DNA of 64,000 nt from Erysipelotrichaceae bacterium (GTDB lineage Bacteria > Bacillota_I > Bacilli_A > Erysipelotrichales > Erysipelotrichaceae), in contig JAFYHT010000038.1 in the NCBI GenBank assembly GCA_017539025.1, positions 1 through 64,000 of the forward strand, in the 5' to 3' direction. Below the pieces are notes generated by a model that worked only from the letters and a program-made list of their open reading frames with translations, did not search any database and had not been told where the DNA came from. The translations under genes and the position numbers were made by a program. Shown in pieces: positions 35,390 through 43,676 of this stretch. Position 1 is the first letter of the stretch. Each line of letters starts with the position of its first letter.

Positions 35390-36459
35390 GATATGATTAT
35401 CTGATCGTCGGTTCAGGATTTTTCGGTTCTGTATTTGCCTATCAGGCAAAGAAGAAGGGGCATTCTGTCATCGTCGTTGAAAAAAGGGATCATATCGGTG
35501 GCAATGTCTATACGGAGAATATAGAGGGGATCGATGTCCACAGATATGGTGCTCATATCTTTCATACGAATAATCAGAAAGTCTGGAATTTTATCAACAG
35601 ATTTGCGAAATTCAATGATTATAAACATCACGTCATTGCCGATTATAAGGGAGAAAGATACGACCTTCCTTTCAACATGAATACTTTCCATCAGATGTGG
35701 GGGATCAATTCGCCGGAAACGGCTATGAAGATCATTGATGAACAAAGAAAAGGGATCATAGATCCTTTGAATCTTGAAGAACAATGCATCTCAATGGTAG
35801 GAACGGATATCTATCAGAAACTGGTAAAAGGCTACACCGAAAAACAATGGGGCAGGGATTGTAAGGATCTTCCTTCTTTTGTGATCAGAAGGCTTCCTGT
35901 GAGATTTGAATACAACAGTAATTATTTCAATGATACTTATCAGGGGATCCCTGAAGGCGGTTATACGCAGATCATTGAGAAACTGTTAAAGGGGATCGAG
36001 GTCAGATTGAATTATGATTTTCTGAAACATCGTGATGAGATCGAATATGATAAACTGGTATTTACCGGTCCGATCGATGCTTATTATGATTACAGGCTGG
36101 GTCGTTTGGAATACAGATCTTTGAGATTTGAAACAGAAGTACTGGATATTCCTGATTACCAGGGAAATTCGGTGATCAATTACACAGATCGTGAAATCCC
36201 ATACACCAGGATCATAGAACATAAGCATTTCGGATGTGATAATCAGCCAAAGACGATCATTTCCAGGGAATATCCATTGGAATGGGATCCGGAAAAAGAG
36301 CCGTATTATCCGATCAACGATGAAAGAAACGACGCTTTATATCATCGATATCTTGAGCTTGCGAAAGATGATCCGAATGTGATCTTTGGCGGCAGATTGG
36401 GTGAATATAAGTATTATGATATGGACAAGGTCATTGAAAGAGCTTTGTCTTACTGGTAG
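35386..36459 (+). CDS. glf: UDP-galactopyranose mutase
   Basis: A 357-residue flavoenzyme that converts UDP-galactopyranose to UDP-galactofuranose. YLIVGSGFFGSVFAYQAKKK is the FAD-binding start, VEKRDHIGGNVYTEN and VHRYGAHIFHTNN are the Glf signatures, and YTEKQWGRDCKDLP, plus SREYPLEW further on, complete the family pattern. Length matches the family. ATGA overlap with the DUF4422 gene. Its presence predicts galactofuranose in polysaccharide B. Confidence 0.95.
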   Translation: MRYDYLIVGSGFFGSVFAYQAKKKGHSVIVVEKRDHIGGNVYTENIEGIDVHRYGAHIFHTNNQKVWNFINRFAKFNDYKHHVIADYKGERYDLPFNMNTFHQMWGINSPETAMKIIDEQRKGIIDPLNLEEQCISMVGTDIYQKLVKGYTEKQWGRDCKDLPSFVIRRLPVRFEYNSNYFNDTYQGIPEGGYTQIIEKLLKGIEVRLNYDFLKHRDEIEYDKLVFTGPIDAYYDYRLGRLEYRSLRFETEVLDIPDYQGNSVINYTDREIPYTRIIEHKHFGCDNQPKTIISREYPLEWDPEKEPYYPINDERNDALYHRYLELAKDDPNVIFGGRLGEYKYYDMDKVIERALSYW

Positions 36460-36479
36460 AAATAGTTTTTGTAAAGAAA

Positions 36480-37670
36480 ATGGAGAAATTTGGAAGGATA
36501 ATGGATAGGGTCAGGAATTTTTTAAATAAGAATCAGTGGATCGCAGTGTTTCTTTTTGCATTGCCTTTTCTGAATGAGAGTTTTCCGACTTCTTATTTTG
36601 TCTATGTCTGGATAAAAGAAGATATCCTGAAACTGTTTTCTTTTCTGATCCTTCTTTTCTTGTTTATCAGAAGAAAAAAGAAGTTTTCTTTCCTGTTTGG
36701 GATACTGATCGTTCTGGAAGGGATGTTGGTGGTCTCAAGTCTGATCAATTACAGATCTTTTGGTTCTTATGAATATGAAAAGATGTTTTTTGATGTCATC
36801 TGTATTTTGATGATGGCTCTGATCGTTGAATATTTTATTGATATTCCCGATCAGCTGATCAAGGGACTGCTGCTGAATTTTGAGATCGCTGTCTATTCTT
36901 ATTTCATAGACATCGTTTTTCATCTTTCTGGAGAAGGATATTACAGAAGAGGCTTGCTGGCAACATTGCTCTTATGGATCCTTCCGGGGATATGCACAGC
37001 GTTATTGAATATCTGTATCAACAGGAAATATATCAGATCGTTCTGTTTCATAGTGATTTCGATCTATGTTGTATATTATGTTATGAATGCAACGACTGTC
37101 GTCGCATTGGCTGCGATGTTTGGGGCGATGATATTTGGAATAGTTTTATATCGTTTTAACAGGAAACTGCCGTTTTCGGTATTGCTGATCGCTGCAGTTT
37201 TATTGAATCTGTTTGTTCTATTTGTCTACAGCGGCGATAATTTTCCGTTTGTCAGTTTCATCATTGAAAAGATATTGAAAAAATCAACGACCTTTACCGA
37301 TCGCGATGTCATCTGGAAGGAAGCAATGAGGATGATCAGAGAAAAACCGATCTTCGGTCATGGATCCAGACCGGTCCTGGATGTTGCCAACCAATGGGCT
37401 GATCAGTATCCCCATTCTCACAATCAGCTGCTGCAGAAACTGAATGAGTCTGGCATATTCGGATTAGCGATCTTTTCTGCTTTTCATCTGCAACTGATCA
37501 GAAAGGCTGATGGTTCAGAAAACAATATCGTCAGGATCATTCTGATTTCTGCTGTATTTGGAATCAGTATGACTTATATCACAGAAGCATACAAGAAGTT
37601 CTTTGTGTTCTATCTGGTGTTCTTTCTTTTATATCGTTGTGAGGATTTATTAAAAGATCGATATCTATAG
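36480..37670 (+). CDS. O-antigen polymerase-like membrane protein (Wzy), cluster B
   Basis: A 396-residue polytopic protein (about ten spans) with the Wzy_C region DRDVIWKEAMRMIREKPIFG, then HGSRPV and HSHNQLLQKLNESGIFG-like end (PHSHNQLLQKLNESGIFGL). This is the O-antigen ligase/polymerase signature. It follows glf and closes the cluster B gene run, so it is the probable polymerase of that polysaccharide. The ATG at 36480 gives 396 residues; ATG at 36501 is also possible, with GGAAGG at 36492-36497 rather close to it. Confidence 0.82.
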   Translation: MEKFGRIMDRVRNFLNKNQWIAVFLFALPFLNESFPTSYFVYVWIKEDILKLFSFLILLFLFIRRKKKFSFLFGILIVLEGMLVVSSLINYRSFGSYEYEKMFFDVICILMMALIVEYFIDIPDQLIKGLLLNFEIAVYSYFIDIVFHLSGEGYYRRGLLATLLLWILPGICTALLNICINRKYIRSFCFIVISIYVVYYVMNATTVVALAAMFGAMIFGIVLYRFNRKLPFSVLLIAAVLLNLFVLFVYSGDNFPFVSFIIEKILKKSTTFTDRDVIWKEAMRMIREKPIFGHGSRPVLDVANQWADQYPHSHNQLLQKLNESGIFGLAIFSAFHLQLIRKADGSENNIVRIILISAVFGISMTYITEAYKKFFVFYLVFFLLYRCEDLLKDRYL

Positions 37671-37676
37671 TAAAAT
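37671..37676 (+). promoter_or_regulatory. Candidate -10 for the propeller lipoprotein gene
   Basis: TAAAAT overlapping the end of the preceding gene by no base and ending 6 bases before the ATG at 37683. If used, transcription would begin at or next to the start codon. Confidence 0.35.
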
Positions 37677-37682
37677 AGATAC

Positions 37683-38798
37683 ATGCGTACAGAAAAGTAT
37701 TTGAAAAATGTATTCATGTATCTGATGATCGCTGTTTTCCTCCTTTCATTATGTAGCTGCAAAAAGCAGAAGAAAGATGAAAAGGATATAAAAGAAGATG
37801 AAACGATCAGTGAGGATGTAACAAAGAACGAATCTGAAGATAGCCAGGAGATCGTTGTTCCAGAAGAAAAAACAGATGGAAGTATAAAATACCAAATCGA
37901 TATCGTTGACGAAGGAGAAATCATTTTCTATTCTTCTTCGGGATATTACCGTTATGGCCCTTCTATCATGAAGAACGAGGATGGTTCTTATGATGCGTGG
38001 TTTTCTTCTCCTGGAAACAGCGGATCACAATGGGACTGGATCACATATCGCCATTCAGATGACGGGATCAGCTGGAATGAGGAAGAGATCGTTTTGAAAC
38101 CGACTCCCGGTTCAAAGGATCAGTGTTCTGTATGCGATCCGGGTTTGATTTATTTTGGTGATTATTATTATCTGGGTTATACAGGAACGGATTATTACGA
38201 GGGAAACGGCAGCAAGAACTCCGCTTTTGTTGCCAGAAGCAAGAATCCCGATGGTCCTTATGAAAAATGGAACGGAAATGGCTGGGGTGGTGCTCCTGAG
38301 CCGATCATCGAGTATGAAGGAGATCCAAAGGGATGGGGGATCGGAGAACTCAGCTTCGTGATCAAAGATGATGATCTGTTCATATACTATACAAATGTCG
38401 ATGTGTCCGGAGGATATATCGAATTATGCAAGGCTGATCTGGTGGAAGACTGGCCGAATACGATACGTTTCAAAGATCAGGTGTTGCTTAGAGAACACCA
38501 AGATTCTCTGGATGTCGTCTATGACGAGAAAAATGATGTTTTTATTGGATTTTCCATCTTTCTGAGGATGTCTTCCGGTTCCACGTTGATCATGTATACT
38601 TCTCCTAATGGGAAGTTGTTTGAAGAAGCCGACAGGAAAAAGGACGGGATCGAAGAATATGCTCACAATATGGGCATTGCCAAGAGCAAAGAAGGCTGGA
38701 TCAGCAGTGACGAACTGCTGCTGATCGGTTATGCATATGGTAAGGATTGGGGAAGATGGAATACCAGATTTCAACAAATTATGATTACCCGGCAATAA
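37683..38798 (+). CDS. Lipoprotein with a glycosidase-like beta-propeller domain
   Basis: A 371-residue protein with a lipoprotein signal: basic start, hydrophobic LMIAVFLLSL, lipobox LCSC with Cys26 as the modified residue, then a charged linker (about 27-75). The mature domain has repeated motifs of five-bladed glycosidase propellers: YYRYGPSIMKNEDGSYDAWF, DGISWNEEE, CDPGLIYFGDYYYLGYTG, GPYEKWNGNGWGG and IGELSFVIKDDDLFIYYT. Such folds occur in GH43/GH32/GH117-like enzymes; catalytic acids cannot be assigned with certainty. It probably binds or trims the exported polysaccharide. No ribosome binding site is visible; a TAAAAT lies 6 bases before the ATG. Confidence 0.78.
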   Translation: MRTEKYLKNVFMYLMIAVFLLSLCSCKKQKKDEKDIKEDETISEDVTKNESEDSQEIVVPEEKTDGSIKYQIDIVDEGEIIFYSSSGYYRYGPSIMKNEDGSYDAWFSSPGNSGSQWDWITYRHSDDGISWNEEEIVLKPTPGSKDQCSVCDPGLIYFGDYYYLGYTGTDYYEGNGSKNSAFVARSKNPDGPYEKWNGNGWGGAPEPIIEYEGDPKGWGIGELSFVIKDDDLFIYYTNVDVSGGYIELCKADLVEDWPNTIRFKDQVLLREHQDSLDVVYDEKNDVFIGFSIFLRMSSGSTLIMYTSPNGKLFEEADRKKDGIEEYAHNMGIAKSKEGWISSDELLLIGYAYGKDWGRWNTRFQQIMITRQ

Positions 38799-38799
38799 T

Positions 38800-39657
38800 A
38801 TGAAAACAGATATAGAAACAAGATTTATCACGTTGATCGGAATGCCGTTAAGACAATCTTTTGCGGCAAGAATGCAGAACGCTGCTTATGAAGCTATGGG
38901 TTTAAACCTGCAGTATTTTTATACAGAAGCAGGAATTGACCATCTCAAGGAGATTGTTGACGGGATCAGATACAATCCCTCTTTTATCGGATGTGCTGTT
39001 ACAAAACCAAATAAGGTCGAAGTATTGAAATATCTGGATGAAGTAGATCCTTTATGTAAAAAGATGGGAGCCTGCAACACAGTTGTAAAGAAAGACGGAA
39101 ATCTGATTGGTTACAATACGGATGGGATCGGTTTCTATCGTTCTATAACGGAAGATGCAGGATTATCGATTCTAGATAAGACATTCTTCTGCTTTGGTGC
39201 CGGCGGTGCAGGGCATGCGATCTGTTCGATATTGGCATATTATGGTGCAAAAGAGATCTATGTAACTGATATGTTCAGTAACAATACAAACGAACTAGTT
39301 AACAGTATCGATCACAATTACACAACTTTAGCCAAAGCGGTCGATTATAAAGACTTTTCATTTATTGAAAAATGCGATGTCATCATCAATGCCAGCGGGA
39401 TCGGTATGGGAAGAACGATCGGTGAAAGCCCATTGCCTATAGAATTTATCAGAAATGATCAATTTTATTTTGATGCCTGTTACAATCCGGATAAAACGCA
39501 GTTTTTGCTTAACGCAGAAGAAAAAGGCTGTTCGATACTGAATGGATTGGGCATGTCTTTATATCAGGGCGCAAAACAGATCGAACTTTGGACGGGAAAG
39601 CAAGCTCCGATCGAAGTCATGAGAAAAGAGCTTATGGATATCATATCGGGGCGTTAA
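38800..39657 (+). CDS. AroE-like shikimate/quinate dehydrogenase with altered substrate loop
   Basis: A 285-residue NAD(P)-dependent oxidoreductase of the shikimate dehydrogenase family. GCAVTKPNKVEVL holds the catalytic lysine, GACNTVV and GYNTDGIGFYRSI hold the catalytic Asn/Asp region, and FCFGAGGAGHAICSILAYYG is the nucleotide-binding loop. The N-terminal substrate motif, usually H-S-x-S-P, here reads QSFAA, so one of the two carboxylate-binding serines is missing and the substrate may not be plain shikimate. It starts 1 base after the lipoprotein stop and ends in a terminator. Nearby dehydroquinate synthase and DAHP synthase genes suggest a dehydroquinate-derived substrate. Confidence 0.85.
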   Translation: MKTDIETRFITLIGMPLRQSFAARMQNAAYEAMGLNLQYFYTEAGIDHLKEIVDGIRYNPSFIGCAVTKPNKVEVLKYLDEVDPLCKKMGACNTVVKKDGNLIGYNTDGIGFYRSITEDAGLSILDKTFFCFGAGGAGHAICSILAYYGAKEIYVTDMFSNNTNELVNSIDHNYTTLAKAVDYKDFSFIEKCDVIINASGIGMGRTIGESPLPIEFIRNDQFYFDACYNPDKTQFLLNAEEKGCSILNGLGMSLYQGAKQIELWTGKQAPIEVMRKELMDIISGR

Positions 39658-39667
39658 GCCCCTTTTT
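39648..39667 (+). terminator. Rho-independent terminator overlapping the aroE-like stop
   Basis: GGGGC/GCCCC (39648-39652, 39658-39662) with a 5-base loop that contains the stop codon, followed by five T (39663-39667). Confidence 0.82.
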
Positions 39668-39671
39668 AAGA

Positions 39672-39677
39672 TATAAT
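39672..39677 (+). promoter_or_regulatory. Candidate -10 for the membrane hydrolase gene
   Basis: Perfect TATAAT 35 bases before the ATG at 39712; a good AAGGGGG ribosome binding site (about 39692-39698) lies between. The -35 region is not convincing. Confidence 0.45.
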
Positions 39678-39711
39678 AATATTCAGGTAACAAGGGGGAT
39701 AAATCTATCAT

Positions 39712-41442
39712 ATGAAAAAAACAGATAAAAGACTGATCGTAGTCATAATCGCTCTTTTATTGTATGTATGTGGTTTTGTCATGGCTGACAGAGCCCAGAC
39801 TGACAACGGTTATGTCAAAGTGGAAAGGATCGATATTGTAACCAATTCCGGTCTAAAGCTCAGTGCTAAGATCTATATTCCAAAGAATGCCACTGCGAAG
39901 ACTCCTGCTCCTGGTATCCTGGCTTTGCCGGGCGGCAATGCGTGTCTAGAAAACCTGAGTTCGATCACGATCGAACTGTCCAGAAGAGGATATGTCGTTA
40001 TGGCGATCGATCCGTATACGATCGGAAGATCAGACGAATCTAAGGTTTCTGATGTTGGTGCAAGAGATGCGATGGACTATCTGACATCTCTGGCTTTTGT
40101 TGACAGCAACAAACTTGGCGCGATCGGACATTCTGCCGGTGCAGGAAGAGCCTTATCTGCTGTTACGACTGACGATGACAAGACGGTGCTTAGAGATGGC
40201 GTCAAGGCCATTATGTATCTGGGTGCAGGCAACTTCAATCTGGAAGGTGTCGATATGGCCGTCTTTATCGGAACATGGGATAACACCTATGGGCAAGGCA
40301 AGATCAGAGCAAGAGATATCGCTACTAATGAAGCGTATGCTTCCAATCTCGGTGTTGATGTGATCGAACTCAATCATACATATACGATGCCGGATGGTTC
40401 TCACAGAACGCTTTATCAGGGAAATTCCGGCCATCCAACAGCGCTTGTTTTACCTGAACCGATGAGAGACATGGTCGAATTCTTTGATGCTTCACTGGCA
40501 AAAGCAACACGTCCATGTGACAATCTGATCTATGGATGGAAAGAACTGGGAACAAGTTTAGGCATCGTTGGCTGTCTGATGATGATGTTTCCTATCATCT
40601 CATGGTTATTGGAAACCAAGTTCTTCTCTTCGATCATCAGGCCGATCCCAGCTCCGGTATCAGGTGTCAATGCACCGTTCATTTTCTATCTGGTATTACC
40701 GGCTCTTATCAACACATTGATCTGCAAGTGGGCGATCTTCAATGGGCAGACGCTTCTGGCGAAGATCAACTGGCTGCTAAGGATCAACAATACCAACGGT
40801 TTTGTCTTCTGGTTTGGCTGTTCAGCATTGCTTTCAATCGTAATCCTGGCTATCCGTTTCAAATGGGATGGCAAGATCGATAAAGAAAGGATACTGACTC
40901 ACGCCAAGACGACATGGCCTAACTTCTTCAAAGCGTTGTTATTGGGCTTTATTGCGGTATCTGTAGTATATGCTTTGACTTATCTGGCTGATGTATTATG
41001 GTCGTTGTCACCAAGAGTCTGGAAAGTCCAGCTCAATGTTCTGGCGACGCCGATCAGATGGCAGATGTTTGTGACATACTTCCCGCTCTATCTCTTATTC
41101 TTCGGTGTCTTCAACTTCTCACAGACCATCGGTTTAAGGATAGAAGGACAATCAGAAGCAGCATTCACAAGACTTGTATGGCTGACTTCTACGATCCCTG
41201 CCGGTTTATTCCTGTTATATGCTTACAGCAAGCTCTGGTTTACAGGATATACAGCGATCACCAACGTTCAGATGTCAAGAGCCAATTCAACATTGCTGAA
41301 CTGTATCCTGACATACTTCATCTCCTGCAAGGTAACAACTTATTGCTACCAGAAGACAGGAAGCTATCACACAGGCGCAGTGATAAATGCAATCATCATG
41401 ACTTGGACAGCTGTTGCGACAGATCTGATCCTGGCTTTATAA
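39712..41442 (+). CDS. Alpha/beta hydrolase fused to a polytopic membrane domain
   Basis: A 576-residue protein. One N-terminal span (about 8-25) leads to an alpha/beta hydrolase domain (about 35-265): ILALPGGNACLENLS as oxyanion-side loop, IGHSAGAGRAL with the nucleophile serine in G-x-S-x-G (about residue 144), and GNSGHPT near the catalytic histidine. The rest (about 280-576) is roughly eight membrane helices without a known domain. The hydrolase should sit outside the membrane. It may cleave or transfer acyl groups on surface glycans. It has its own promoter and ribosome binding site, and its codon use is closer to highly used genes (CTG, ATC) than to its neighbours. Confidence 0.8.
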   Translation: MKKTDKRLIVVIIALLLYVCGFVMADRAQTDNGYVKVERIDIVTNSGLKLSAKIYIPKNATAKTPAPGILALPGGNACLENLSSITIELSRRGYVVMAIDPYTIGRSDESKVSDVGARDAMDYLTSLAFVDSNKLGAIGHSAGAGRALSAVTTDDDKTVLRDGVKAIMYLGAGNFNLEGVDMAVFIGTWDNTYGQGKIRARDIATNEAYASNLGVDVIELNHTYTMPDGSHRTLYQGNSGHPTALVLPEPMRDMVEFFDASLAKATRPCDNLIYGWKELGTSLGIVGCLMMMFPIISWLLETKFFSSIIRPIPAPVSGVNAPFIFYLVLPALINTLICKWAIFNGQTLLAKINWLLRINNTNGFVFWFGCSALLSIVILAIRFKWDGKIDKERILTHAKTTWPNFFKALLLGFIAVSVVYALTYLADVLWSLSPRVWKVQLNVLATPIRWQMFVTYFPLYLLFFGVFNFSQTIGLRIEGQSEAAFTRLVWLTSTIPAGLFLLYAYSKLWFTGYTAITNVQMSRANSTLLNCILTYFISCKVTTYCYQKTGSYHTGAVINAIIMTWTAVATDLILAL

Positions 41443-41465
41443 TCAAAGAAAAAGGAAAAAGAAAG

Positions 41466-41493
41466 GACATGGCACTCGATTGAGTGCCATGTC
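41466..41493. terminator. Bidirectional terminator between convergent genes
   Basis: Perfect 12-bp stem GACATGGCACTC/GAGTGCCATGTC (41466-41477, 41482-41493) with a GATT loop. T-rich sequence follows strongly on the minus strand (CTTTCTTTTTCC) and weakly on the plus strand. It separates the hydrolase gene from the minus-strand aromatic-type operon. Confidence 0.88.
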
Positions 41494-41505
41494 TGCTTTA
41501 ATAGG

Positions 41506-42618
41506 TTATTTTTGAGTGTAAGCCCGATAGATCGTATCGATCGTCTTTTTGGCGATATCGAAATCGGATTTCGGTTTTCTGTTGTATGCGATGCATTCCA
41601 TGAAATCCTGCATTTCATTGGTATAACCTCTGATGACATCATCTTCGATAAATGGATTGTTCCAACCGGTCTTGGTCTGGAGCATTTCAGATATTTCTAC
41701 ATCCTCTAATCCTTCTTCATCCAGGAAGTAGGTCTTCATCATATCGGATAATGTCAGGTTGCATTCCATGAAGGTGTCGTTACAATAGAGTTCGACGTAG
41801 TTCTTGCTTCCGCCAAGCCTTGTATCGCAAGCGATGATCAATGCTTTGGTGTTATCTGAGAATGTCAGTGTAACAACTGCCGTATCTTCGACATCAACAG
41901 GCTGTGCCTTAATGAAGCGATGCTGTTTCTTAGATAATGAAGTCGTAACAGTACTGATATCTGCTTTGACATCGACGATCTCGATGTCTATTTTGTTTAG
42001 TCTTTTCAGATAGATGATCGCAGAAAGTGGATGACATCCTACTCTGATCAAAGATCCGCCTCCTGTCTTGTTCCAGAGATTGGCAACAGCGGAGGATGAG
42101 CCAGCCAGGCTCTCTTCACCTTTTGCGAATAAGATCTTTGATTTCTTCTTGGTGATTATCTCTGCTGCCTTAACGATAGCTGGCGCATAAATAAAGTTTT
42201 CAGCATAGAAGAATTTCTTCTTGCTTTGTTTTACGACTGCTTCGATCCTGTCGAGCTGCTTCTGTACCTCCTTAAACATCGTCTTGCCATCAGTTGTTCC
42301 TTCACCAAAGTAACCGCATAGCGGCTTTTCACAGATCACGTGTTTCTCATGATTGAGAGAATCGATGATCAGATCAGGATGGGTGAACGGTGGGGTACAG
42401 ATATCGATGACATCGATCTCAGGATCATTCAGCACCTCTTCGATGCTGCTGAAAGAACCTTTGATCTGATAGGCATTGCTTAAAGAGATGGCTCTTTTCG
42501 TATCTGTATCAAAGATGCCTTTGATATTGATATCGATGCCATAGACTTTTTTATAGGCATCCAGGTGTAATTGTGCCGCTCTTCCGGCACCGATGATTGC
42601 TATATTTACTTTTTTCAT
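41506..42618 (-). CDS. Gfo/Idh/MocA-family oxidoreductase
   Basis: A 370-residue NAD(P)-dependent dehydrogenase. KKVNIAIIGAGRAAQLHLDA is the Rossmann start; DVIDICTPPFTHPDLIIDSL and HVICEKPLCGY contain the family EKP motif with the catalytic lysine; GCHPLSAIIYL is in the substrate-binding domain. The frame is open to 42684, but the ATG ending at 42618 overlaps the aroB stop as ATGA and matches the family N-terminus. It is last in a four-gene operon with acyl-activating enzyme, DAHP synthase and dehydroquinate synthase, so it may oxidise or reduce a cyclitol acid such as dehydroquinate, but a sugar substrate is equally possible. Confidence 0.85.
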   Translation of the reverse strand: MKKVNIAIIGAGRAAQLHLDAYKKVYGIDINIKGIFDTDTKRAISLSNAYQIKGSFSSIEEVLNDPEIDVIDICTPPFTHPDLIIDSLNHEKHVICEKPLCGYFGEGTTDGKTMFKEVQKQLDRIEAVVKQSKKKFFYAENFIYAPAIVKAAEIITKKKSKILFAKGEESLAGSSSAVANLWNKTGGGSLIRVGCHPLSAIIYLKRLNKIDIEIVDVKADISTVTTSLSKKQHRFIKAQPVDVEDTAVVTLTFSDNTKALIIACDTRLGGSKNYVELYCNDTFMECNLTLSDMMKTYFLDEEGLEDVEISEMLQTKTGWNNPFIEDDVIRGYTNEMQDFMECIAYNRKPKSDFDIAKKTIDTIYRAYTQK

Positions 42619-43676
42619 AGGATAACTCCGATCTTCTGATAAGCCTGTTTGACTTCTTCGATTGACAGCTTTCTTTCTATGCATTTCCCAAGGGTTGTCG
42701 GAAGGATGAATGAAATATTCGCGTCTTCATTTTTCTTGTCCAGTTTCATGTGATTAACGATATGGTTGAGATCATACTCAAGCGGGATCAGAAGATCATA
42801 CTTCTGTATTGCTTTCCTGATCTGTTGCACTGTATCGTGATCACATAAACCTAGATATTCCGATAAAGTTGCTTCATAAACCAAACCTGTTCCTACTGCG
42901 ATTCCGTGAGAGATCTGATAATCACTGATGTTTTCCAAGGCGTGGGCAAAGGTATGTCCGGCATTGAGCAGTTTTCTTAATCCTTTTCTTTCATATTCAT
43001 CTTCCGATACGATCTTTGCCTTTATAGAGATACAGTATTCGATAACTTCTTCAAGATGTTCCATGAAAGTATCGTTGTTGATATAACTGATGATCGGGCA
43101 GTCTTCTATGACATTATATTTGATTACTTCAGCCATTCCTTCTTTGAAAATACTCTTTGGCAGTTTTCTGATGATGTCGACATCACAGATGACCGTTAAA
43201 GGCTGATAGAAGGTTCCTACGAGGTTTTTGCCTGAATTGAGATCTATAGCCGTCTTTCCGCCAATCGATGCATCTACCATGCCTAAAAGCGTTGTCGGGA
43301 CCATGACCAGATTGATGCCACGCATATAAAGTGCTGCAACAAGGCCAGAGATGTCTGTGACAACACCTCCACCTAGGGCTAATATCGTATCGTTTCTGTG
43401 GAAATGATTTTCTGAAAGATGATTGAGTATCTGATAGAGATGATCGATATTCTTTGAACTTTCTCCGTTTGGAAGGACATATTTAGATGTCTGATAGTTC
43501 TGATTCAGATCCTTTAAAACGATATCTGAGTATAACGGACTGACATTGTCATCTGTGATCACAAGGATATTGTTTCCGAGATTGAAGTCATTCAAAAACG
43601 AGGAAATATGATCGATCAGATCATTTCCTATGATGACATCATATCTTCTGGAACAGCTTACAGTGATTCTTTTCAT
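42615..43676 (-). CDS. aroB: 3-Dehydroquinate synthase
   Basis: A 353-residue enzyme that cyclises DAHP to 3-dehydroquinate. ILALGGGVVTDISGLVAAL is the NAD loop; VPTTLLGMVDASIGGKTAID, KNLVGTFYQP, EGMAEVIKYNVI, LRKLLNAGHTFAHALE and HGIAVGTGL carry the metal- and substrate-binding residues; DKKNED ends the active site. All key residues of true AroB are present, so it is probably a dehydroquinate synthase rather than a sedoheptulose-7-phosphate cyclase relative. Its start overlaps the DAHP synthase stop, and its stop overlaps the next start, both as ATGA. Found inside a surface-glycan locus rather than with other aro genes. Confidence 0.92.
   Translation of the reverse strand: MKRITVSCSRRYDVIIGNDLIDHISSFLNDFNLGNNILVITDDNVSPLYSDIVLKDLNQNYQTSKYVLPNGESSKNIDHLYQILNHLSENHFHRNDTILALGGGVVTDISGLVAALYMRGINLVMVPTTLLGMVDASIGGKTAIDLNSGKNLVGTFYQPLTVICDVDIIRKLPKSIFKEGMAEVIKYNVIEDCPIISYINNDTFMEHLEEVIEYCISIKAKIVSEDEYERKGLRKLLNAGHTFAHALENISDYQISHGIAVGTGLVYEATLSEYLGLCDHDTVQQIRKAIQKYDLLIPLEYDLNHIVNHMKLDKKNEDANISFILPTTLGKCIERKLSIEEVKQAYQKIGVIL

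Noticed and set aside
40998..41483. Plus-strand frame in another phase within the membrane hydrolase gene.
   Set aside because: Sits inside the transmembrane coding region and has no domain or ribosome binding site.
42615..43676. The AroB homologue as a sugar-phosphate cyclase for a C7 cyclitol (valiolone or gadusol type).
   Set aside because: Active-site motifs agree with true dehydroquinate synthase, and a DAHP synthase is coupled to it.
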